A DNA stretch of 5,234 nt, from contig CAMZFG010000093.1 of assembly GCA_947306035.1 (NCBI GenBank), positions 1 through 5,234 of the forward strand, read 5' to 3'. Position numbers and translations under genes: made by a program. The DNA comes from an uncultured Clostridia bacterium (GTDB taxonomy: Bacteria > Bacillota > Clostridia > Oscillospirales > CAG-272). Below are positions 1-5,234 of this stretch, piece by piece; the stretch's first letter is position 1, and each line of letters opens with the position of its first letter. The notes under the pieces were generated by a model, which was not told the DNA's origin, made no database searches, and worked only from the letters and a program-made list of their open reading frames with translations.

Positions 1-699
1 GCCGGCTTTGCGGCGGCCTCCTATATGCGCGGCGTCGATTTTTACAACGTGCCCACCACCCTGCTTGCCGGGGTCGACGCCTCGATCGGCGGCAAAACGG
101 CCGTCAACCTCGCGGGCGTCAAAAACGCGGTCGGCGCTTTCTTTCAGCCGCGGGGCGTGCTGATCGACCCCGACGCGCTCGACACCCTGCCGCCGCGCCT
201 TGTCGGAGAGGGGCTGGCAGAAGTGATCAAAATGGCCGCGACATCCGACGCGGCGCTGTTTGATGATCTGGCGAACGGACTGTTTGCAAAAGAACCGGAA
301 ACGGTCATACTGCGCGCCCTGGCCGTCAAACGCGGCGTGGTGGAGCGGGACGAGCGCGAAAGCGGCCCGCGCCGCGTGCTCAACTTCGGGCACACGCTGG
401 GGCACGGCATCGAGGCGGCGTCGCACGGCGCGCTCTATCACGGGGAATGCGTGGCGCTCGGCATGATCCCCTTTACGGCCCCCGCCGCGCGGGAAAAACT
501 GCTGTCACTTTTGACGGCGTTCGGCTTGCCCACCCGCTTTACGGGCGACGAACAGGCGGTGCTCGACGCGGTGCGGCACGACAAAAAATCGGCCGGTGAC
601 AAGATCACCGTCATCACGGTGCCGACGATCGGCACGTATCGCGAGGAAACGCTCACTTTTTCGCAGCTTCGTGACGCGCTGCGCATTTTAGGGAGGTAA
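1..699 (+). CDS. aroB: 3-dehydroquinate synthase, C-terminal part (5' end outside window)
   Basis: This enzyme converts DAHP to 3-dehydroquinate using NAD+ and a divalent metal in the cytoplasm, the second step of the shikimate pathway. The frame is open from base 1 and ends at TAA 697-699, giving 232 residues. The family is usually about 350-360 residues, so roughly the first 120, including most of the NAD-binding domain, are missing. The first residues, AGFAAASYMRG, match the family segment that follows GGVVGDL, so the internal ATG at 25 is not the true start. Visible motifs, numbered from the window start, are VPTTLLAGVDASIGGKT (17-33), KN (41-42), the metal ligand Glu74 in GLAEVIK, the GHTLGH motif with His131 and His135, His147 in HGE, and DKK (194-196). 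Glu74, His131 and His147 correspond to the three known metal ligands. The segment between ALGM (152-155) and GLPT (175-178) is shorter than in E. coli-type AroB. The stop codon overlaps the aroC ribosome-binding site. Confidence 0.96.
   Translation, partial: AGFAAASYMRGVDFYNVPTTLLAGVDASIGGKTAVNLAGVKNAVGAFFQPRGVLIDPDALDTLPPRLVGEGLAEVIKMAATSDAALFDDLANGLFAKEPETVILRALAVKRGVVERDERESGPRRVLNFGHTLGHGIEAASHGALYHGECVALGMIPFTAPAAREKLLSLLTAFGLPTRFTGDEQAVLDAVRHDKKSAGDKITVITVPTIGTYREETLTFSQLRDALRILGR
691..697 (+). promoter_or_regulatory. Ribosome-binding site of aroC, overlapping the aroB stop
   Basis: GGGAGGT lies 6 bases before the ATG at 704 and runs into the aroB TAA (697-699). It is the best Shine-Dalgarno match in the window and fixes the aroC start. 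Its position suggests that ribosomes ending aroB translation hand over to aroC. Confidence 0.85.
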
Positions 700-703
700 C
701 GGT

Positions 704-1801
704 ATGAAAAACACCCTGGGTACGTCGGTGACCGTCACCCTGTTCGGCGAGAGCCACGGCCGCGAGATCGGTGCGGTGCTCTCCGGCATGGCGCCCGGCG
801 TCGCCGTGGACGAGGCGACCATTGCCGCGGCGCTGGCGCGCCGCCGTCCCACCGTCGGCACCGGCACGGCGCGGCGCGAGCCGGACGCTTTTCGCGTGGT
901 CAGCGGCGTCTTTCACGGCAAGACCACGGGCGCGCCCCTTTGCATCGTCATCGAGAACAGCGACGTGCGCGACGGCGACTACGAGGCGTGGCGCGGGCTT
1001 GCGCGGCCCGGACACGCGGACTACGCCGCCTATATGAAATATCACGGCTTCGAGGACTACCGCGGCGGCGGGCAGTTCAGCGGGCGCATGACCGCGCCCC
1101 TGGTCGCCGTCGGCGCCGTGGCGGAGGCGGCGCTTTTTGCAAAAGGCATTCTGCTCGGCACGCACGTGGCCGAAGTCGGCGGCGTTTTTGACCGCGCTTT
1201 CGGCGACTTTGCCGCCGATTTCAAAACGCTGCTGACCGCGCCGCTCGGCATGCTCGACGAAAAGGCGGCCGAAAAAGCCAAAGCCGTCATTGCGGCCGCG
1301 GCCGACGAGGGCGACAGCGTGGGCGGCGTGCTGGAGACCGCCGTCACGGGCCTGCCCGCCGGGGTGGGCGAACCCTTTTTCGACAGCGTGGAAAGCGTGC
1401 TGTCACACGGGCTTTTCTCCATTCCCGCCGTCAAGGGCGTGGCGTTCGGCGCGGGCTTCGATTTTGCCGGCATGAAGGGCAGCGAGGCCAACGACCCCTG
1501 GCGCGTCGTAAACGGCCGCCCCGTGACCCTGACCAACAAGAGCGGCGGCGTGACGGGCGGCATCACGAACGGTATGCCCCTGATGTTCCGCACCGTCGTC
1601 AAGCCGACGCCTTCCATTTATAAAACGCAGCAGACGATCGACTTTTTCAAAGGCGAGAACGCCGACCTGCGGCTGCAGGGGCGGCACGACCCCGCCGTGG
1701 TACACCGGGCGCGCCCGGTGGCGGACGCGGTGACGGCGCTGGTGCTCTGCGATCTGCTGGCGCTGCGGTACGGCACCGACTACCTGGGGAGCGCGACATG
1801 A
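704..1801 (+). CDS. aroC: Chorismate synthase
   Basis: This cytoplasmic, reduced-FMN-dependent enzyme converts EPSP to chorismate, the last step of the common pathway. The protein has 365 residues, normal for the family (about 350-400), and is complete. The start ATG follows a strong ribosome-binding site and the N-terminus NTLGTSVTVTLFGESHG is typical. Visible motifs are GESHG (15-19, with the invariant Ser17 and His18), RRRP (46-49), RREPD (57-61), TTGAPL (74-79), RPGHADY (101-107, with catalytic His104), DYRGGGQFSGR (118-128, with the conserved Ser126) and GRHDP (326-330, with catalytic Asp329). The GGGQFSGR loop resembles clostridial enzymes rather than the E. coli GGGRSSAR form. Asp341 occupies a position in the C-terminal signature that is usually Glu, and His334 replaces the usual Pro. 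Catalytic residues are intact, so function is likely normal. The stop overlaps the next start as ATGA. Placement right after aroB, ahead of the middle pathway genes, does not follow reaction order. Confidence 0.98.
   Translation: MKNTLGTSVTVTLFGESHGREIGAVLSGMAPGVAVDEATIAAALARRRPTVGTGTARREPDAFRVVSGVFHGKTTGAPLCIVIENSDVRDGDYEAWRGLARPGHADYAAYMKYHGFEDYRGGGQFSGRMTAPLVAVGAVAEAALFAKGILLGTHVAEVGGVFDRAFGDFAADFKTLLTAPLGMLDEKAAEKAKAVIAAAADEGDSVGGVLETAVTGLPAGVGEPFFDSVESVLSHGLFSIPAVKGVAFGAGFDFAGMKGSEANDPWRVVNGRPVTLTNKSGGVTGGITNGMPLMFRTVVKPTPSIYKTQQTIDFFKGENADLRLQGRHDPAVVHRARPVADAVTALVLCDLLALRYGTDYLGSAT
1703..1720 (+). repeat. 18-base perfect palindrome within aroC
   Basis: CACCGGGCGCGCCCGGTG equals its own reverse complement. 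As RNA it could fold into a 7-bp G/C-rich stem closed by a CGCG loop. It lies inside the codons for residues 334-339 of AroC, just after the RHDP motif. It has no run of T after it, so it is not a terminator. It may well be chance in such GC-rich DNA. Confidence 0.6.
1786..1791 (+). promoter_or_regulatory. Ribosome-binding site of aroE-aroK, inside aroC
   Basis: GGGGAG ends 6 bases before the ATG at 1798, within the last codons of aroC. It supports the ATG that overlaps the aroC stop as ATGA and suggests translational coupling. Confidence 0.7.
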
Positions 1802-3036
1802 GATACGGCCTTGTCGGCGAGCGTTTGCCGCACAGTTTTTCCGTTGAGATCCACAAAGCACTCGGCAACGACGACTACGAACTGCTGGAATTATCCCCCG
1901 AAACGGTAGCGGATTTCTTTGCAAAACGGGACTTTTGCGGCGTCAACGTGACCATTCCCTACAAAACGGCCGTACTGCCGCTGCTCGACGAAGTCACGGC
2001 GGAGGCCGCCGCCGTCGGCGCGGTCAACACCGTGGTCAACCGGAGCGGCCGCCTCGTCGGCTACAACACCGACGTGGCCGGGCTCTCGGCGCTCTTTGAC
2101 CGCGCGGGCGCAGACCCCGCGGGCAAAAAAGTGCTGATCCTCGGCACCGGGGGCACCGCCCGCACAGCCCTTTTCGTGTGCCGGGCACGGGGCGCCGCCG
2201 CCGTGCTGTGCGTCAGCCGCAGGAGCGGCCCCGACGTCGTCACCTACGACGAGGCTTACCGCGACCACGCCGACGCGGAGATCGTGGTCAACGCCACGCC
2301 CGTGGGCATGTTTCCGCACGCGGACGATTGCCCCCTTGACGTGTCGCGTTTTCCGCGGCTCACCGGCGTCATCGACGCCATCTACAATCCCCTTCGCACC
2401 CGCCTTGTGCTGTCCGCGCGGGCGCTTGGCGTTCCCGCCGAGGGCGGGCTTTACATGCTGGTCGCGCAGGGCGTGGCCGCCGCCGCGCTTTTCCGGGGAC
2501 GCGCGTATCCGTCAGACACCGCAAAAACCCTTTACGAGCGCCTTGCGGCCGACAAAGAAAACGTCGTGCTGACCGGCATGCCGGGCGCGGGCAAAACGAC
2601 CGTAGGCCGGCGCCTCGCCGCCGTGCTCAACCGGCCCTTCATCGACACCGATGAGGCGATCGTCAAAGCGGCAGGCCGCGATATACCGACGCTGTTCAAA
2701 ACCGAAGGTGAGGCGGGTTTCCGTGCGCGTGAGGCGGCGATTATCCGTCACCTTGCCCCCACTTGCGGTGCCGTTATCGCCACCGGCGGCGGCGCTGTGC
2801 TGCGGCCTGAAAACGTGACGGCGCTCAAGCAGAACGGCCGGGTGTTCTTTCTCGACCGCGCCCCCGAAAACCTGACCCCCACCGGCGACCGCCCGCTCTC
2901 TTCCGACCGCGAGGCCCTGCTGGCGCGCTACCGCGAGCGCATCGGTCTCTACCGCGCCACGGCCGACGTCGTCATAGACGGCAACGGCACGCCGGAGCAG
3001 GTCGCCGAACAGATACAAAAGGAGTTTTACAAATGA
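1798..3036 (+). CDS. aroE-aroK: Bifunctional shikimate dehydrogenase / shikimate kinase (AroE-AroK fusion)
   Basis: One 412-residue frame carries two consecutive shikimate-pathway enzymes. Residues 1-250 are AroE, which reduces 3-dehydroshikimate with NADPH. Visible are HSFS (12-15, both shikimate-binding serines), NVTIPYK (50-56, catalytic Lys56), GAVNT (74-78), GYNTD (88-92, catalytic Asp92), the dinucleotide loop GTGGTAR (116-122), Arg141/Arg142 after the next strand (an NADP-like feature), NATPVGM (165-171), and Gln224 in MLVAQG. Residues 254-412 are AroK, which phosphorylates shikimate with ATP. Visible are the Walker A motif GMPGAGKTT (260-268), DTD (283-285), Arg309, GGG (330-332), Arg365 of the lid in DRPL, and Arg381 in ERIGLY, all positions known to bind Mg, ATP or shikimate. 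Both active sites look intact. The linker is only a few residues and no frameshift is needed. No convincing internal start precedes the kinase, so a separate kinase is unlikely. The AroE part is shorter than in E. coli and has Val16 where Pro is usual. Start and stop both overlap neighbours as ATGA. Confidence 0.96.
   Translation: MRYGLVGERLPHSFSVEIHKALGNDDYELLELSPETVADFFAKRDFCGVNVTIPYKTAVLPLLDEVTAEAAAVGAVNTVVNRSGRLVGYNTDVAGLSALFDRAGADPAGKKVLILGTGGTARTALFVCRARGAAAVLCVSRRSGPDVVTYDEAYRDHADAEIVVNATPVGMFPHADDCPLDVSRFPRLTGVIDAIYNPLRTRLVLSARALGVPAEGGLYMLVAQGVAAAALFRGRAYPSDTAKTLYERLAADKENVVLTGMPGAGKTTVGRRLAAVLNRPFIDTDEAIVKAAGRDIPTLFKTEGEAGFRAREAAIIRHLAPTCGAVIATGGGAVLRPENVTALKQNGRVFFLDRAPENLTPTGDRPLSSDREALLARYRERIGLYRATADVVIDGNGTPEQVAEQIQKEFYK
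3018..3024 (+). promoter_or_regulatory. Ribosome-binding site of aroQ
   Basis: AAAGGAG ends 8 bases before the ATG at 3033 and lies inside the last codons of the aroE-aroK fusion. It supports the start within the ATGA overlap at 3033-3036. Confidence 0.8.
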
Positions 3037-3461
3037 AGATCATGGTCATCAACGGCCCCAACCTGAATATGCTGGGCGTGCGCGAGCCGGAGATCTACGG
3101 CAGGGAGACCTATGCCGACCTGTGTGAAAAGATCGCGCGATACGCCGCAGAACGGGGCGCGGAAACCGAGTTTTATCAATCCAATCACGAGGGCGATCTG
3201 GTCGACTGCGTTCAATCCTGTCACGGGCGCGTCGACGGCATCGTGCTCAATCCCGCGGCCTACACGCACACCAGCGTCGCGCTGCTCGACGCCGTCAGGG
3301 CCGTCGGCGTTCCCACGGTGGAGGTACACATTTCCGACCCAGACGCCCGCGAGGACTTTCGCCGCGTCAGTTACGTGCGCGCCGCCTGCGTCGCGACCGT
3401 CAAGGGGCACGGCACGAACGGCTATCTCGAAGCCGTCGACCTTTTGCTGAAGAGAACATGA
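3033..3461 (+). CDS. aroQ: 3-dehydroquinate dehydratase, type II
   Basis: This enzyme removes water from 3-dehydroquinate to give 3-dehydroshikimate, the third pathway step. The 142-residue length fits the small type II family, which forms dodecamers; it is unrelated to the Schiff-base type I enzyme (AroD). Visible motifs are NGPNLNMLGVREPEIYG (7-23), which holds Asn10, catalytic Arg17 and catalytic Tyr22; YQSNHEGD (48-55); NPAAYTHTS (73-81, with Asn73 and His79); VEVHIS (96-101, with the Glu97-His99 dyad and Ser101); and Arg110 in the FR motif. These match the Mycobacterium tuberculosis residues with a constant offset of two, so the active site is complete. The residue after Ser101 is Asp rather than the usual Asn, a small change at the mouth of the site. 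The gene overlaps aroE-aroK and aroA by four bases each. Its product feeds directly into the AroE domain encoded just upstream. Confidence 0.98.
   Translation: MKIMVINGPNLNMLGVREPEIYGRETYADLCEKIARYAAERGAETEFYQSNHEGDLVDCVQSCHGRVDGIVLNPAAYTHTSVALLDAVRAVGVPTVEVHISDPDAREDFRRVSYVRAACVATVKGHGTNGYLEAVDLLLKRT
3449..3454 (+). promoter_or_regulatory. Weak ribosome-binding site of aroA
   Basis: GAAGAG lies only 3 bases before the ATG at 3458, so both sequence and spacing are poor. aroA is the gene here with the weakest site, which suggests that its translation depends on termination-reinitiation at the ATGA overlap (3458-3461) with aroQ. Confidence 0.4.
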
Positions 3462-4675
3462 AACTGACCATCGAAAAAGGCATAGCCAAAGGGCGCGTGC
3501 AGGCGCCGCCCTCCAAAAGCATGGCGCACCGCCTGTTGCTGGCGGCGGGCCTTTCGGCGGGCGAGAGCGCGGTGACGAACGTGGCGCTCTGTGAGGACGT
3601 GTTGGCCACGCTGGACTGCCTGCGGGCGCTGGGCGCGACCTGCCGCGTGACGGGCAGCACCGTGGTCGTGCGGGGCGTTCTGCCCGAAAACTTCAAAGAA
3701 AACGCCGTTCTCCCCTGTCGGGAATGCGGCACGACTTTGCGTTTTTTGATACCCGTTTGCCTGCTTTCCGACAAAACCTTTCGTTTTACGGGCGCGAAAC
3801 GGCTGTTCGAGCGGCCGCTGGACGCCTACGCCGATCTCTGCCGCCTGCGCGGGCTGACGTTTGCGCGCGGCATGCGGGAACTGGTGGTCAAAGGGCCGCT
3901 GACGGCGGGGCGTTTTACCCTGCCCGGCAACGTGACCAGCCAGTATATCAGCGGTCTTTTGTTCGCGCTGCCCCAACTGGCGGGCGACAGCGTCATTCGT
4001 CTGACCGGCGTGCCGGAGAGCCGCCCCTATATCGACATGACCCGCTCTGCCCTGTCTCTGTTCGGCGTGCGCGCCGCGTGGGAGAACGACACAACGCTCG
4101 TCGTGCCCGGCGGACAGCGCTTTGCGTCTGCCGTTCCCGTCACCGTGGAGGGCGACGCCTCGGGCGCGGCCTTCTTCGCCGCCCTGAACGCGCTCGGCGG
4201 CAACGTGGAAGTAACGGGTCTTTCGCCGGACAGTCTGCAGGGCGACCGCGTCTATGCCGAATACCTGGCCGCGCTCGCGGCGGGCACGCCCACGCTGTCC
4301 CTTGCCGACTGCCCCGACCTCGGCCCCGTTCTCTTCGCGGCGGCGGCTCTGCTTCACGGCGCGACCTTTACCGGCACCGCGCGCCTGGCGCTCAAGGAGA
4401 GCGACCGCGCCGCCGTGATGGCCGCGGAACTGGCCAAATGCGGGGCGGACGTGACGGTGCTGCCGGATCGCGTCGTCGTCAAAAAAGTGCCGCTTTCTTC
4501 ACCCGTTGTGCCGCTTTCCGGCCACGGCGACCACCGCGTCGTCATGGCGCTGGCCGTGCTTCTGACCGCGCTCGGCGGGTCGCTGGAGGGCTGTGAGGCC
4601 GTCGGCAAGAGCATGCCCGATTTCTTTGCCAGACTTTCCGCTCTCGGAATAGGAGTCAAAACCGATGAAACTTGA
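3458..4675 (+). CDS. aroA: 3-phosphoshikimate 1-carboxyvinyltransferase (EPSP synthase)
   Basis: This enzyme transfers the enolpyruvyl group of PEP to shikimate 3-phosphate, giving EPSP, the target step of glyphosate. The protein has 405 residues, somewhat shorter than the 427 of E. coli, and is complete. Visible motifs are PPSKSMAHR (17-25, with Lys20, Ser21 and Arg25), RECGTTLRFL (88-97), RPL (119-121), the S3P-binding TSQY (160-163), ESRPYIDMT (187-195), EGDASGAA (231-238), the catalytic Asp287 in PDLGP, KESDR (313-317), GDHR (357-360) and Lys384 near the end. The usual substrate-binding residues are present. At the PEP/glyphosate loop it keeps Gly91, Thr92 and Arg95 but has Phe96 where E. 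coli has Pro101. It also has Arg88 and Cys90 where related clostridial enzymes, as I recall them, have Gly and Ser. The start overlaps the aroQ stop and the end overlaps tyrA by 11 bases. Its substrate is the product of the AroK domain, and its product goes to AroC. Confidence 0.98.
   Translation: MKLTIEKGIAKGRVQAPPSKSMAHRLLLAAGLSAGESAVTNVALCEDVLATLDCLRALGATCRVTGSTVVVRGVLPENFKENAVLPCRECGTTLRFLIPVCLLSDKTFRFTGAKRLFERPLDAYADLCRLRGLTFARGMRELVVKGPLTAGRFTLPGNVTSQYISGLLFALPQLAGDSVIRLTGVPESRPYIDMTRSALSLFGVRAAWENDTTLVVPGGQRFASAVPVTVEGDASGAAFFAALNALGGNVEVTGLSPDSLQGDRVYAEYLAALAAGTPTLSLADCPDLGPVLFAAAALLHGATFTGTARLALKESDRAAVMAAELAKCGADVTVLPDRVVVKKVPLSSPVVPLSGHGDHRVVMALAVLLTALGGSLEGCEAVGKSMPDFFARLSALGIGVKTDET
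4651..4655 (+). promoter_or_regulatory. Ribosome-binding site of tyrA, inside aroA
   Basis: AGGAG lies 9 bases before the ATG at 4665, within the last codons of aroA. It decides the tyrA start, which places the first 11 bases of tyrA inside aroA. Confidence 0.75.
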
Positions 4676-5234
4676 TAAAAACACCCGCATCCTGATCGTG
4701 GGCCTCGGCCTGATCGGCGGCAGTTACGCCCGCGTGCTGACGAAAAAGGGCTACGCCGTCGACGCCGTGGACAAAGACCCCGCCGCCATCGGATACGCGC
4801 TTTCAAACGGTCTGATCCGCCGCGGCTTCACCGAGCCGGGCCAAGAGGTGGGGCAAGCCGACCTCGTCGTTCTCGCGCTGTATCCGCACGTGCTGCTCGA
4901 ATGGGTGCGGCAGTATCAGCATCTTCTGCGCCCCGGCGCGCTCGTCACCGACGTGACCGGCGTCAAGACCGTGGTGCTGGAGGGCCTTGACGGGCTTCTT
5001 CGCCCCGACGTGGAGTTCATCGCCGCGCACCCCATGGCGGGTCGGGAGAAAAGCGGCGTGGAGAACAGCCGCGACGACCTGTTCGGGGGCGCCAACTACA
5101 TCGTGGTGCCGACCGAAAAGAACACGCCCGCGGCAAAGGCGGCCTGCCGTGCGCTGGGCGAAACGCTGGGCTTTGCCCGCGTCAGCGAATTGTCCCCCGC
5201 CGCGCACGACGACATGATCGGCTTCGTCTCGCAG
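4665..5234 (+). CDS. tyrA: Prephenate dehydrogenase, N-terminal part (3' end outside window)
   Basis: This enzyme oxidatively decarboxylates prephenate to 4-hydroxyphenylpyruvate, the committed step towards tyrosine. The frame runs open for 190 codons to the right edge. The family core is about 280 residues, so roughly 90-100 or more are missing. Visible are the Rossmann motif GLGLIGGS (13-20), Asp36 at the end of the second strand (VDKD), which favours NAD+ over NADP+, TDVTGVK (95-101), HPMAGREKSG (122-131) with the active-site His122, LFGGANYIVVP (139-149), and HDDMIGFVSQ (181-190), which in the family leads into LPH. DVTGVK replaces the more usual DVGSVK, so the Ser that contacts substrate in the Aquifex enzyme is Gly here. 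There is no chorismate mutase domain at the N-terminus; a C-terminal ACT or other domain cannot be excluded. Arogenate dehydrogenase belongs to the same family and cannot be ruled out on this fragment. Coupling to aroA places the tyrosine branch under the same transcript as chorismate synthesis. Confidence 0.93.
   Translation, partial: MKLDKNTRILIVGLGLIGGSYARVLTKKGYAVDAVDKDPAAIGYALSNGLIRRGFTEPGQEVGQADLVVLALYPHVLLEWVRQYQHLLRPGALVTDVTGVKTVVLEGLDGLLRPDVEFIAAHPMAGREKSGVENSRDDLFGGANYIVVPTEKNTPAAKAACRALGETLGFARVSELSPAAHDDMIGFVSQ

Noticed and set aside
594..610. Inverted repeat CGGTGA / TCACCG near the end of aroB, considered as a terminator or attenuator
   Set aside because: The stem has only 6 bp, there is no following T run, and it lies about 90 bases inside aroB with downstream genes tightly coupled.
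653..1165. A 170-codon minus-strand open frame across the aroB/aroC junction
   Set aside because: It has no recognisable domain and lies over well-supported aroC motifs.
2530..2600. Possible separate start for a stand-alone shikimate kinase
   Set aside because: The only nearby ATG (2578) lies within the Walker A motif and would destroy it, and the GTG at 2566 has no good ribosome-binding site. The fusion reading is simpler.
3422..4357. A 311-codon open frame on the minus strand opposite aroA
   Set aside because: Its product is low-complexity, Arg/Ala/Gly/His/Gln-rich sequence with no recognisable domain, and it mirrors the codon bias of aroA, whose active-site motifs run through the same bases. 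Long antisense frames are expected in such GC-rich coding DNA.
3724..4596. A 290-codon open frame on the plus strand inside aroA in another frame
   Set aside because: Its product is extremely Arg-rich with no motif, and aroA is continuous through the region. It is a shifted reading of the same codons.
4803..5207. A minus-strand open frame opposite tyrA
   Set aside because: The plus-strand frame carries the TyrA HPMAG and Rossmann motifs without interruption; the antisense product has no recognisable feature.
1..5234. Mobile element, CRISPR, toxin-antitoxin or defence genes
   Set aside because: No such motifs, repeats or terminal inverted repeats are seen; the whole window is explained by six pathway genes of uniform base composition.

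Overview
The window is a gene-dense stretch of a high-GC bacterial chromosome. All genes lie on the plus strand and form one aromatic amino-acid (shikimate pathway) operon. There is no intergenic space beyond a few bases. The strongly G/C-ending codons and the local sequence style point to a high-GC member of the Clostridia (Firmicutes), for example an Oscillospiraceae- or Christensenellales-like gut lineage. The style clues are a chorismate synthase with RPGHAD and a GGGQFSGR loop, a short AroB, an EPSP synthase with GTTLRFL, and a TyrA with a DVTGVK motif. The taxon is inferred from remembered family style, not from a search.

Layout: 1-699 is the C-terminal two thirds of aroB (3-dehydroquinate synthase), cut by the left edge. 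704-1801 is aroC (chorismate synthase). 1798-3036 is an in-frame fusion of aroE (shikimate dehydrogenase, N-terminal) and aroK (shikimate kinase, C-terminal). 3033-3461 is aroQ (type II 3-dehydroquinate dehydratase). 3458-4675 is aroA (EPSP synthase). 4665-5234 is the N-terminal two thirds of a tyrA-type prephenate dehydrogenase, cut by the right edge. Three junctions are ATGA four-base overlaps, aroA/tyrA overlap by 11 bases, and the aroC ribosome-binding site sits on the aroB stop codon. The five genes after aroB are therefore probably translationally coupled.

Together the genes encode every step from DAHP to chorismate: AroB, AroQ, AroE, AroK, AroA, AroC. They also encode the first committed step of the tyrosine branch (TyrA). 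DAHP synthase and the phenylalanine/chorismate mutase functions are not in the window and may lie beyond its edges. No promoter, terminator, attenuator, RNA gene, mobile element or CRISPR array is visible.

I found no previously undescribed system. The most notable points are the bifunctional AroE-AroK protein, the compactness of the operon, some motif variants in AroA, AroC and TyrA, and an 18-base perfect palindrome inside aroC.
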